Shown in pieces: positions 6,687 to 14,661 of a DNA stretch of 42,440 nt. Position 1 is the stretch's first letter, and each line of letters starts with the position of its first letter. A program made the position numbers and the translations under genes. Origin of the DNA: Coriobacteriales bacterium (lineage in GTDB: Bacteria; Actinomycetota; Coriobacteriia; Coriobacteriales; UBA8131); NCBI GenBank assembly GCA_031267175.1, contig JAIRZP010000003.1, positions 1 to 42,440 of the forward strand, read 5' to 3'. The notes beneath the pieces were generated by a model that worked only from the letters and a program-made list of their open reading frames with translations, was not told the DNA's origin and ran no database searches.

Positions 6687-7382
6687 ATGACTGCTGTATT
6701 GACTGCCGTGGCTGCGGTGCCATATGACCCTATGCAGGAGGTTTGGGACGTGATGGCGAGTATCGGACGCTGGGTTCTCGGCATCCTGGCCATTCTGGTG
6801 ATTATGAATGTTGTGTACTCCATCGTGAACACCATAAATAAGGGAAAGAAGGTGGAGGCTACTCTTAGCACACGGTTCATGGAAGTCCAGAACCAGCTGG
6901 CTGACTGCATGTTCCGTATTCGTTCCATTGGTAGCATTACAAATTCTGAGGCAGCCTTCCTAGAGACAATAATGCATGAAGCCATTTCAGGGCGCTATGG
7001 AGAAGGCCAGGGGGCTAACGCATTTATCCTTGCCGAGAACTACCCTGAGTTGGCAGGCGCTTCGGTACCGTTTGAGAGAATTGCCGAGGCCATCAATGGA
7101 TCGATGGCCGATTTCAGGAGACAGCAAAGCTCGCTTCTATCTCAGTTGGAACAATTCGAACACTGGCGTACGGGGACACTGTTGTCTCGTATCGTGATAG
7201 GAAACAGATACCCTGACCGCGATCTTATCGCAAGGATCGGCAACAACACATACTACGGGCCGGAAGCCCTGGAGCAGATGTATCGCATAGTGCATACCAG
7301 CGAGTCGCTCCAAGCTTACAACGAGGCCATTTTAACCCCATATGACCACAATGGATATGCCCTTGACGCAGGGCTTGACTAG
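6687..7382 (+). CDS. LemA-like membrane protein (231 residues)
   Basis: The ATG at 6687 follows GGAGG by 9 bases; an in-frame ATG at 6645 lies inside the hairpin and has no ribosome binding site. A single N-terminal membrane segment spans about residues 25-46 (WVLGILAILVIMNVVYSIV). After it comes a helical region with LemA-like features: VEATLSTRFMEVQNQLAD after the membrane helix, then ENYPELAGASVPFERIAEAI and a long heptad-like helix. LemA proteins have one membrane anchor and a helical bundle of unclear role and often sit near membrane metalloproteases. The next gene here is a HEIGH metallopeptidase, which fits that pattern. Identity to canonical LemA looks modest. Confidence 0.65.
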   Translation: MTAVLTAVAAVPYDPMQEVWDVMASIGRWVLGILAILVIMNVVYSIVNTINKGKKVEATLSTRFMEVQNQLADCMFRIRSIGSITNSEAAFLETIMHEAISGRYGEGQGANAFILAENYPELAGASVPFERIAEAINGSMADFRRQQSSLLSQLEQFEHWRTGTLLSRIVIGNRYPDRDLIARIGNNTYYGPEALEQMYRIVHTSESLQAYNEAILTPYDHNGYALDAGLD

Positions 7383-7406
7383 GATGAATCGAGGAGTTGA
7401 ACTTGG

Positions 7407-8084
7407 ATGGTTACTAAGGCCATTACACGCGATGACTACAGGGCGAAGCTGTTCACTCCGCTGAGCAGCACATTTGGGGTGCCGATTGCCTTCAACGGCG
7501 AGAGTAACGCTGGTCGGATTGCCGGTGGCAGGACACTTGGGATATATGTTCATGCTGACCACGCCATAGTAATCAGATACCGCGATTGTCCCGTGTCGCT
7601 GTTCAAGACGGTTGCCCATGAGATAGGCCATGCCACCGACCCCTCACTCAGTCCAGAGGCACTGAGTTCTGTGGAGCCACAACTGCATGGCGGCCACAGG
7701 AGCTATGAAGAGGCCGTGGCCCGGTTCGTTTCCTACTATTCTCTCTGTTATGCAGGCGTAAAGGTTCCCAGCGAAAAGGTTCGCGCCGACGAGCTGCTGG
7801 CTAAGCACGAGCGTGTCTATAGAAGGTATAAAACCGAGCCGCTGAAGCTCCACATCTTGAACCTGATGGAGATAGCCGAGGTCATCGCCTTCGTTGCCAA
7901 GCCGGGACGGATGGAGCTGTTGGATGGATGGAGCGACGATTGGGGGTCCTGCAAGTTCTGCAGGGACTATCCAAAGGGCATAAGACCCTGCAAGTTGCTG
8001 GCGGAGCCAGTGGTTGAGAAAGCGGGCGGCAGAGCTGCCGCCCGTCGCAAGAACAAAAGGAAGCGTAGTAAGAATTATGCATAA
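7407..8084 (+). CDS. HEIGH zinc metallopeptidase, ImmA/IrrE-like (225 residues)
   Basis: The ATG at 7407 has GAGGAG about 10 bases upstream. His71-Glu72-Ile-Gly-His75 is a standard zincin motif, and SYEEAVARF (about residues 99-107) supplies the likely third ligand, Glu101 or Glu102. The layout HEIGH followed about 25 residues later by E-E-A resembles the M78 (ImmA/IrrE) family, which cleaves regulators in mobile elements. The C-terminal third has a C-x-x-C pair (KFCRDYPKGIRPC) and a Lys/Arg-rich tail that might bind nucleic acid. There is no helix-turn-helix repressor partner next door, so the substrate is unknown. It follows the LemA-like gene by 24 bases. Confidence 0.75.
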   Translation: MVTKAITRDDYRAKLFTPLSSTFGVPIAFNGESNAGRIAGGRTLGIYVHADHAIVIRYRDCPVSLFKTVAHEIGHATDPSLSPEALSSVEPQLHGGHRSYEEAVARFVSYYSLCYAGVKVPSEKVRADELLAKHERVYRRYKTEPLKLHILNLMEIAEVIAFVAKPGRMELLDGWSDDWGSCKFCRDYPKGIRPCKLLAEPVVEKAGGRAAARRKNKRKRSKNYA

Positions 8085-8097
8085 GGAGGTAGTTCAC

Positions 8098-9093
8098 ATG
8101 AGAAATAAAGTTATCGCAATTGGTGAACATGCATCAAAGGTTGTCGAGGAAATCGAGAATCGCTATATCTATAAAATGGCGCGAGGTCAAAAAGGAGTGC
8201 CGCTCGAAATCCCAATGATCAAACAGGTGAGCCCATTTCTATGCAAGTTCGATATCCTCAGCGTAGTCGATGCAGATACAGACTTCATCCGCATTAATGA
8301 AGTATCGATTCTAAATGGATGTTGGCGAGCGAACTTTACAGCCATGGCTTTGGAGCAAGGAAAGGCGCTGATTGGCGACAACGTTTTCTTTGTAATTGCG
8401 CGAGGCGACGATGAAGCCATGAGCACCGTTAGTCACTCTGTCAAATCCAAAAAAATGAAAGGAAAAGAGTTGGTTGTCTGTTTTCTGTTGGATTATTCGA
8501 CCGCACAAGCTCAAATAGAAGGCGAAAGCGCTGCATGTGAAGCAAGGCTGGCGGAGGAAATCGATGCTTTGGTAGTCGTTCCCGTTAACGGACTCGCAGA
8601 CTTTTCTCAGATTAAATCACTAACAGAAGATTCAAATAATGCAAAGTGGCGTGCCGCCAGGGAGGCAGGCAAGGATAGTATTACTGTAACGACTTCTCCA
8701 TTTCATGATGAAAAAAGTGCTGCCGCATATGCTATTTGGATCTTTTTACAGGCAGTTTCTAAGAGCGACGAAAGCCTGAATTCCATGTCAGATGGTATTA
8801 AAACTGCAATTAACGATTTAGGTATAGTTCACCTTGCCCTTAAGATGTCTTTAATGGACTGCAAGAACGAATTTGTTGTAGAGAATGCCATAAGGAACCT
8901 CTGCGACAAAACTGATTCCTCAACAGTTAACCATTCTCTTGCAATTATCGCTTCCGTAAATACCTGTATGTCGGCATATACCGGGGCTGTCATTGGTGCG
9001 TCTATGGATCCAACAAACCTAGAATTTGCTTTTGAGTGTGTCTTTGATGACATCTTGAAGGATTGGCTTGTCGTGGTTTATGTGGTGGCATAA
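8098..9093 (+). CDS. Possible tubulin/FtsZ-like protein (331 residues)
   Basis: The ATG at 8098 follows AAGGAGG with an 8-base gap. Several short blocks recall the FtsZ fold in order: an N-terminal VIAIGEHASKVVEEI strand-helix, VFFVIARGDDEAM where FtsZ has its glycine-rich loop, KELVVCFLLDYSTAQAQIEG then EIDALVVVPVNGLADF (compare the VDTLIVIPN segment), and INDLGIVHLALKMSL late in the protein. The GGGTGTG loop itself is not conserved, so nucleotide binding is uncertain. The start codon of an FtsW/RodA-like gene directly abuts its stop, which supports a division-like reading. Codon use is noticeably more A/T-rich than in its neighbours. The gene is certain, but the fold call is tentative and needs structure prediction. 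Confidence 0.55.
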   Translation: MRNKVIAIGEHASKVVEEIENRYIYKMARGQKGVPLEIPMIKQVSPFLCKFDILSVVDADTDFIRINEVSILNGCWRANFTAMALEQGKALIGDNVFFVIARGDDEAMSTVSHSVKSKKMKGKELVVCFLLDYSTAQAQIEGESAACEARLAEEIDALVVVPVNGLADFSQIKSLTEDSNNAKWRAAREAGKDSITVTTSPFHDEKSAAAYAIWIFLQAVSKSDESLNSMSDGIKTAINDLGIVHLALKMSLMDCKNEFVVENAIRNLCDKTDSSTVNHSLAIIASVNTCMSAYTGAVIGASMDPTNLEFAFECVFDDILKDWLVVVYVVA

Positions 9094-10338
9094 ATGGCTG
9101 CAAGTCAGACAAATATCATTGACTTCAAGAAGGCTCGAGCCGAATTGAAGAGGAGCGAGCGACTGGTCACCTTGCCCATCAGACGCTCCAGGCTCAAGTC
9201 CAGGGCAGCAGCCATTCTGCTGGTTGCATTGGCCGTTGCCGTATCGGCAGTTGCTCTGGTTGCTAGGTTCATAGACAATGCCATGTATCCCAGCGACTGG
9301 TTCAATCCCTTGTCGCTGCTGGTATGGTTCGTAATTGGCCTTACCGCATTGGCTTGCGGATGGGCGTTGTTTGATGCTGGGTCACTCTATCAGAATCGTT
9401 GGTGGGTCTGGGGTGCAACGGTGTTGATGTTCTGGCTGCTCTGGACTTTTGGCGACCACTATTGGCGCTATCTCTATCTCAAAATAGGCGATGTCCACAT
9501 CCCGTCGCAGGCGTTCATTGTTATGGTTGTCGTGTCTCTCACGCTCCTCGTGGAGACTCAGCGCAAGCGTGGGGTGTGGGGGATGTATTTTTTTGCTGTC
9601 GGCCTTATGGTTGTGGCTGCTGCATCAGTATTCTTCAGCATATCGTTGTCGTTTTTAACCGTTTTTGTGTGCATCGTGGTAATTGGTACTGCTGTCGCCA
9701 GGAACCACTATGGCGACAGGCGGTGTAGGAAGGTGTTCATCGTTGGTGCTAGCATTGTGCTGTTGGCGGTGGCCTCCTATATCATAGTCGGGACGCAGCG
9801 AGTAGATCGCCTGTCAGTGTTCTTTACGGATGGCGCGAGTGATCCGTTGGACTATGATTATCAGTTCCAAGCAGCGGATATGATTGGCTATGCTTCTCAG
9901 CTTTTAGGCCAACTCGAAGAAATGACCGACGAGGTTTTTCTTGCCAGAAGCCTGTTCGGGTATTCAGATTATCCATTTCTGGACATAGGGTTCGTCTTTG
10001 GGCGTCTTCCCTCTCTGGCTGTTGTGGCAGCGTGTCTGGTGACAGCCTGGCTTGCACTCAGGGCTTCACGATATGATGCAAATCGTTACGGCGGTCTAAT
10101 TACGACTGGGCTTGCGGCAACCATCGCCTTCCAGGTGCTGTTTGGGATACTGAACAACTATGGACTGACTCCCTCTGCAAGCTCAATCACAGTACCGCTG
10201 GGTAGCGAGACCGGGTTGCCTTTGGTGCTTCATATGTTCATGGTGTGGGCATTGGCCTCAGCCCTCTGGAAGCCGCGACTGCCCAATTTAACAGAACCGC
10301 TTAGGGAGAAGACCCAACGCTGGAGGAAGGCTGCATGA
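9094..10338 (+). CDS. FtsW/RodA/SpoVE-like (SEDS) polytopic membrane protein (414 residues)
   Basis: The ATG at 9094 immediately follows the TAA of the upstream gene, so translation is coupled. About 45 basic N-terminal residues lead into roughly ten hydrophobic segments. SEDS landmarks are degenerate but in order: IPSQAFIVMVVVSLT (compare QPSE-F-K), DPLDYDYQFQAADMIGYA at about 251-267 (compare DP-GYQ-QS-AIGSG), LFGYS, then LDIGFVFGRL with Asp297 (compare TDFIFAVIGEELG), and GLTPSASSITVPLGSETGLP at 357-376 (compare GLLPVTG-PLPFISYGG). SEDS proteins polymerise glycan strands of peptidoglycan together with a class B penicillin-binding protein. No such partner is visible here. Low conservation suggests a specialised role. 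Confidence 0.65.
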   Translation: MAASQTNIIDFKKARAELKRSERLVTLPIRRSRLKSRAAAILLVALAVAVSAVALVARFIDNAMYPSDWFNPLSLLVWFVIGLTALACGWALFDAGSLYQNRWWVWGATVLMFWLLWTFGDHYWRYLYLKIGDVHIPSQAFIVMVVVSLTLLVETQRKRGVWGMYFFAVGLMVVAAASVFFSISLSFLTVFVCIVVIGTAVARNHYGDRRCRKVFIVGASIVLLAVASYIIVGTQRVDRLSVFFTDGASDPLDYDYQFQAADMIGYASQLLGQLEEMTDEVFLARSLFGYSDYPFLDIGFVFGRLPSLAVVAACLVTAWLALRASRYDANRYGGLITTGLAATIAFQVLFGILNNYGLTPSASSITVPLGSETGLPLVLHMFMVWALASALWKPRLPNLTEPLREKTQRWRKAA

Positions 10339-12242
10339 GCGGCAGAGCCCACAAGACCCGCATTATGCTGATGGTGCTGGTCGATGTCTCTTGCGCAGAC
10401 GAGTCGGATCAGGCTTGCAGGGAGCGCCTGGCCTCGCTCGATGATGCCGTCAACTCCTACAAGAAGGAACTGAGACGTATGGGAGCGGGACATAACGTTG
10501 TGATTGCAACCGCCGCCTTTGCAAACAGGCTCTTCGACCACTCTGCATTCAACAACGACTCGCGTGTTGACTTCTCCCCAGTCGTGAGCGATTCCTCTTG
10601 CTGGGCAGAACCGTTAGCATGGGCAATGAAAAAGATTGAGCATGCGAAAAAGGTCTATGACCTCGAAAACGCGATCCATTTCCCGCCGATAGTACTGTTC
10701 TTCTCCGCATCCAACACTGAAGACAGGTACGGCGAGGCTATCGAAGCCCTGCGCGATGCTCGTGCAAATGGCGATATCACAGTAAGGGCTATCGGCACAA
10801 AGGGCAGACCTGAGCTGCTGGCTCTCCAAGGTATGACGGATGACGTGGTATTGGTTGATCCCAAAGACACGACAGGTTGGGTTGAGGAGTTCTTCCGTAC
10901 CACCGACATGATAAAGGCGGTCTTGAATGGCAAAAGGCCATTCGATTCAGTGGCTGTCAAGACGCTGATCAACGAGACAATCAATACTCTGGATTTGGGA
11001 GCTGGCGTATTCCCGGAGCAGGCTATGGCCAAGATTTCTATGGCGCTAAAGAAGCAGAACGCCGTTGTTCGCAACAAGCTGGACCTGGAATCTGATGCTA
11101 CGTTCAGTATCGAAGAGGCGCGTGCTGTCGTGAAGGCGCTGAACTCGATGTGCGACAGGATGCCCGAGCGATGCCGAGGGTTTGCCGAGGACATTGGCGT
11201 TCAATACAGGGCGGCATCCAGTGCGAGGACTCCCTCGTCGCCAGAAGATGACAGCAGGAGACTCAGCGAAGAGTCTTCTGGGGATTCTGCCGTTCAGTCG
11301 CTGCCTAAGAAGAACAAGAAGGGCAAGAAGGCCACCGAGCAAGATGTTCCGAAGACTATGGAGCTGCCGCTGGAGATTATGACCAAATCCGAGATGGAGC
11401 TCGCTGCCCTCATCGGCCTTGATGAGGTCAAAGCGGTGGTGGGAAAGATAGTCGCTCTGGCTAAGCTCAACAAGAGGTATCCCCGACGCGGCAAGCCAAG
11501 ACAAACCTTTTTGCACATGGCATTTCTGGGGAACCCGGGTACTGCCAAGACCACTGTCGCACGTCTGCTGGCGAAGATTCTCCAAGAGCATGGCATCCTT
11601 CGTAAGGCCGAGCTAGTGGAGGTTGGCAGGGATGGCCTCATCGGTAGATACGTAGGCTCCACTGCGCCAAAGGTTGTCGCGGCATTCGACAAGGCCAAGG
11701 GCAGCATACTGTTCATCGACGAGGCACACTCTCTCGTTGACAGCGGACGCGGAGACTATGGAGACGAGGCACTGGCGACGATAGTGAAGGAGATGGAAAA
11801 TCGATGCGGTGACCCAGTGGTAATCATGGCTGGCTACCCACGGGAGATGGAGGCGCTGTTGCATCAAAACGCAGGACTGAAAAGTCGTATCAAGTTCATC
11901 GTGAACTTCCCCGACTATTCCGATGAGGAGATGCTCATGATTGCGGAGCGAACAGCGAAACAATACGGCTATGCGCTTGCTGGCGGCATTCGCGAAAAAG
12001 TGATGTCTATGATTGCCGAGGCTAGGAGAGACGAGACATTCGGCAATGGCCGTTGGGCACGGAGCCTCATTGAGCAGGCGGAGCTAAACCTCGCCGACCG
12101 CCTCATCAAGCTGAGCATCGACGAGATTGACGACGCTATGCGGAACACACTGACAGCTAAGGACTTCGAAACCCCACCTGACATCAAGCTCAAACACAGA
12201 AAGCAGAAAATCGGCTTCATGCCACAAGAGCGCAACAAGTAA
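10335..12242 (+). CDS. vWA domain fused to CbbX/SpoVK-type AAA+ ATPase (635 residues)
   Basis: The start overlaps the SEDS-like stop by four bases (ATGA), so the two are coupled. Residues 10-200 resemble a von Willebrand A domain of TerY type, with VLVDVSCADES near residue 17; the third position of the D-x-S-x-S metal site is Ala, so metal binding may be altered. A charged linker (about 295-340, Lys/Ser/Glu-rich) follows. Residues 350-600 are an AAA+ module close to CbbX/SpoVK/EccA: IGLDEVKAVVGKI, Walker A GNPGTAKT (about 399), Walker B ILFIDEAH (about 458), MAGYP and SRIKFIVNFPDY. CbbX-type ATPases remodel protein complexes. A vWA domain on the same chain may recruit the substrate, perhaps the tubulin-like or SEDS-like neighbour (inference). 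Confidence 0.88.
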   Translation: MSGRAHKTRIMLMVLVDVSCADESDQACRERLASLDDAVNSYKKELRRMGAGHNVVIATAAFANRLFDHSAFNNDSRVDFSPVVSDSSCWAEPLAWAMKKIEHAKKVYDLENAIHFPPIVLFFSASNTEDRYGEAIEALRDARANGDITVRAIGTKGRPELLALQGMTDDVVLVDPKDTTGWVEEFFRTTDMIKAVLNGKRPFDSVAVKTLINETINTLDLGAGVFPEQAMAKISMALKKQNAVVRNKLDLESDATFSIEEARAVVKALNSMCDRMPERCRGFAEDIGVQYRAASSARTPSSPEDDSRRLSEESSGDSAVQSLPKKNKKGKKATEQDVPKTMELPLEIMTKSEMELAALIGLDEVKAVVGKIVALAKLNKRYPRRGKPRQTFLHMAFLGNPGTAKTTVARLLAKILQEHGILRKAELVEVGRDGLIGRYVGSTAPKVVAAFDKAKGSILFIDEAHSLVDSGRGDYGDEALATIVKEMENRCGDPVVIMAGYPREMEALLHQNAGLKSRIKFIVNFPDYSDEEMLMIAERTAKQYGYALAGGIREKVMSMIAEARRDETFGNGRWARSLIEQAELNLADRLIKLSIDEIDDAMRNTLTAKDFETPPDIKLKHRKQKIGFMPQERNK

Positions 12243-12285
12243 AACCGCTAAGGTTACTGTCATAGATTGAGAGGTTGGCCAAGAA

Positions 12286-13302
12286 ATGGTAGAACAGACT
12301 AAGAATATTGCAAAAGCGTATTCTCTGCTTGGCTTGGAATATGGCTCAGATTTGCACACCATCCACAGAATGTGGAAAAGGAAACTAAAAGAGTCCCATC
12401 CCGACTTTGGTAAAGATAAAAAGGATGAACTACGAAGAACAAAGCGTGCGCAGGAGCTGAACGAAGCTTATAAAGTCCTGGGGAATGCCTGTCGGAAGGG
12501 TTTGATTCCACAGGGAAAAAAGCCAACCAAAGCTCAACCAGCGCCCATCCCAAGCCCAAACACTGAAGCAAAAACGAATAAAGGCATAAATTCAAAGCTT
12601 CGACCCAAACGCCCTGACCATGGCAATGCGAAGCGTGAAGATGCTTTTGCTGATCTCTATCAGTCATGGTGCGACAAAAAGTTTTGGGTGGACGAGCTTG
12701 CAATACTTTCAGAAAACCCGCAGGTAGCGCTTCCAAGAGATGTCTGTGATGCTCTGGAGTGCATTATCAGAAGCGTTTCGCGGCATAGCGTTATGAAGGA
12801 GTGGTGGTGGCCAGATATTCGCATTCTGCGCCCCCCATACCGGAAGTATGCTTATCCAGGAAGTGGTACCGCCCTAATTACCAAGCGTCTAGAGCACATG
12901 GTCAGATGTCTCGGCTTAAAGAGTATCGGGCAGGAGGATTTTTGCAATTTGAGATCGCTGCTGTGGGTGACGTTCGGTTCAATGCTGAAAGACAGAATCG
13001 GAGCAGAACCGGGTTTGTTCGACCTCTTTTTTGCAGTGAACACAGAAAATACTAAACTGGTAGAGTCTTGGATAAAGATGTATCAGCCAGGATATATAAA
13101 CAGCCGAGTCTATCGGCAAATGTCCGCACGAAACAAGGGGAAGCGGAAACCGGGGAAGCTCGCCTACGCTCGCGAGGTCTGGTATGTGCAGCACAAAGGC
13201 AGAAGGCTTGAGGAAGATGTCTACAAAAAATTGGAGCAGGCCTGTCAGCTTTATGTTGTTCGCACAATCATCAAGTATGAATGGCCCCAGGACTCATTGT
13301 GA
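12286..13302 (+). CDS. J-domain protein (DnaJ-like co-chaperone), 338 residues
   Basis: The ATG at 12286 follows AGAGG at a rather long distance, 43 bases after the AAA+ gene. Residues 10-68 form a J-domain: AYSLLGLEYGSDLHTIHRMW, then KESHPDFG with the essential His38-Pro39-Asp40, then helix III QELNEAYKVLG. J-domains stimulate the ATPase of DnaK. A Lys/Pro-rich linker follows (about 72-115). The remaining 220 residues match no domain I know; they have many aromatic and basic residues and would be the substrate-binding part. There is no G/F region or zinc domain in this protein, but a lone zinc-finger-like protein is encoded at 2061-2216 in the same cluster. It is the last gene before a terminator. 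Confidence 0.82.
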   Translation: MVEQTKNIAKAYSLLGLEYGSDLHTIHRMWKRKLKESHPDFGKDKKDELRRTKRAQELNEAYKVLGNACRKGLIPQGKKPTKAQPAPIPSPNTEAKTNKGINSKLRPKRPDHGNAKREDAFADLYQSWCDKKFWVDELAILSENPQVALPRDVCDALECIIRSVSRHSVMKEWWWPDIRILRPPYRKYAYPGSGTALITKRLEHMVRCLGLKSIGQEDFCNLRSLLWVTFGSMLKDRIGAEPGLFDLFFAVNTENTKLVESWIKMYQPGYINSRVYRQMSARNKGKRKPGKLAYAREVWYVQHKGRRLEEDVYKKLEQACQLYVVRTIIKYEWPQDSL

Positions 13303-13315
13303 GCGACGGTCATGC

Positions 13316-13347
13316 AGAAGAACTGGCTAAGCCAGCCTTCTTCTTTG
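13316..13347 (+). terminator. Rho-independent terminator after the J-domain gene
   Basis: The arms AGAAGAA-CTGGC and GCCAG-(CC)-TTCTTCT pair across a 3-base loop and end in TTCTTCTTTG. This closes the long rightward unit about 14 bases past the J-domain stop. Confidence 0.65.
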
Positions 13348-13427
13348 TCGGTATGAGGGGGATAATTGAACTTGTGCTGCATCGGGATAGCTCAATGCGA
13401 TTATATCTGAAATGAGCAGACGCCTTG

Positions 13428-13455
13428 CTATCTGGGACGCACTATCTGGGACGCA
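13428..13455 (+). repeat. Perfect 14-bp tandem duplication before the phosphatase gene
   Basis: CTATCTGGGACGCA occurs twice head-to-tail at 13428-13441 and 13442-13455, 28 bases before the phosphatase start. It lies in the short intergenic region after the terminator. It may be a regulator site or a recent slippage duplication. Confidence 0.75.
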
Positions 13456-13482
13456 CTAACCTATTACGAGCTTGAGGTGAAG

Positions 13483-14034
13483 ATGAATCGGTTGATGAGC
13501 GAAATCCTATATGATGACAACAAGCAGGAGATTGGTCGTGTGGCTTTCAGGCAAGTGATTATCAGGGCGCATCCCATCTTGCAGCGGCTGGATGACGAGG
13601 GGCTTCCACCGGGCAGCTCAGCGTTGGTGTTAGTGACAGACTGGTCGTTCGAGGAGGGCGACGCCTGTGGCGGCTTCGCTTGCGAGCTGAGGGTTGAGTT
13701 TTCCGATGTCACCAATGCGAGGCGTAAGGACTCCATGAAGCCGGAACATGCCCAGACGATAGCCAGATTCATCAGATCTCTCGGCGAGCACATCGACAGC
13801 ATCGTAATCAGCTGTGCCGGGGGCATGTCGAGAAGCCCAGCAATCGCGGCCGCAATCATGTTGGCGCAAGGCCAAGCTGACATGGCTATCTGGGAGAACC
13901 CCAACTACTCACCCAACCCGCTCTGTTATCGCCTAATGCTGGAGGCATTCGGTTTGCCTACTGACCAGGTGAAGAGCAAAATCAAAACCAGCAAGAGAGC
14001 CTTTGAAACAGCGTTTGGCCGGTGCACGGAGTGA
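13483..14034 (+). CDS. Small dual-specificity/tyrosine phosphatase-like protein (183 residues)
   Basis: I prefer the ATG at 13483 (GAGG five bases upstream) over the in-frame GTG at 13477. The active-site signature is VISCAGGMSRSPAIAAAI, a C-x5-R loop with Cys111 and Arg117 followed by Ser. This is the phosphate-binding loop of cysteine phosphatases, here in a compact form often seen in phages and mobile elements. Ser replaces the His that commonly precedes the catalytic Cys. A general-acid Asp is not obvious. It lies after a terminator, so it is probably expressed apart from the cluster upstream. The substrate could be phosphotyrosine or a phosphorylated nucleic-acid end. Confidence 0.78.
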   Translation: MNRLMSEILYDDNKQEIGRVAFRQVIIRAHPILQRLDDEGLPPGSSALVLVTDWSFEEGDACGGFACELRVEFSDVTNARRKDSMKPEHAQTIARFIRSLGEHIDSIVISCAGGMSRSPAIAAAIMLAQGQADMAIWENPNYSPNPLCYRLMLEAFGLPTDQVKSKIKTSKRAFETAFGRCTE

Positions 14035-14056
14035 ACGTGGTGAACAGCAGGGGCGA

Positions 14057-14611
14057 TTAGGAAACAATCTCTACAATATCGGCAACCTGCTTGCCAGATG
14101 ATTTGCCGTACTCAAGCAGGGCTTTTGCAAGCATGTCGATGGCTTGCCACTGATGTGTGAGTTCTTCAGACCACTGCCGAATGAGATCAGTGCGAGTATT
14201 ACCTTGAGCGTTGCAAAACTCCTGTTCTCGCAATATCTCGTTTATTGCGGGATACCAGTCATTATGGTCGTCTCCGAGCTCATATGAATCCTTGAGACTC
14301 TCGCGATTCATCTCAATATAGTCATCAAGAGAAAGTTCGTTATTTTCTCCGCCATCCAGGCGCCATTGTTCTTGACTCTCTGCAAATACCCCAGCAAACA
14401 AGACAAAGACATCAGCATGATTTGCTGTTCCAGTGTGAGCATAGCCCAGTGTCCCGTAGTCGCTGTTAGAAATTATTGTGACTGTTCCAGCTGAACCAGG
14501 ATGCCGCAGTTCAGCCGCCACTGCATGACCAGCCTCGTGAAAGGCAATCAGCGTTAGCTCTAATTCAGACAAGCCATACGGGTTTGGGATTGCTGGATTC
14601 AACGGAGTCAC
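14057..14611 (-). CDS. M41-like (FtsH protease domain type) metallopeptidase, 184 residues
   Basis: Leftward gene, convergent with the phosphatase. HEAGHAVAAEL (His25, Glu26, His29) is the zinc-binding motif of the FtsH protease domain, here without an AAA+ ATPase part. The GTLGYAHTG region resembles the strand after the helix in M41 peptidases. I cannot assign the third metal ligand. There is no membrane segment or signal peptide. Stand-alone M41-like proteins are found in phages and mobile elements. A separate ATPase could supply substrates, and two AAA+ proteins are encoded in this window, but that link is speculative. Confidence 0.75.
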   Translation of the reverse strand: MTPLNPAIPNPYGLSELELTLIAFHEAGHAVAAELRHPGSAGTVTIISNSDYGTLGYAHTGTANHADVFVLFAGVFAESQEQWRLDGGENNELSLDDYIEMNRESLKDSYELGDDHNDWYPAINEILREQEFCNAQGNTRTDLIRQWSEELTHQWQAIDMLAKALLEYGKSSGKQVADIVEIVS

Positions 14612-14661
14612 CTTTCACTACGGTTTGCCGTTAAATGTATATGCAGGTCAGTGTATCAGAC

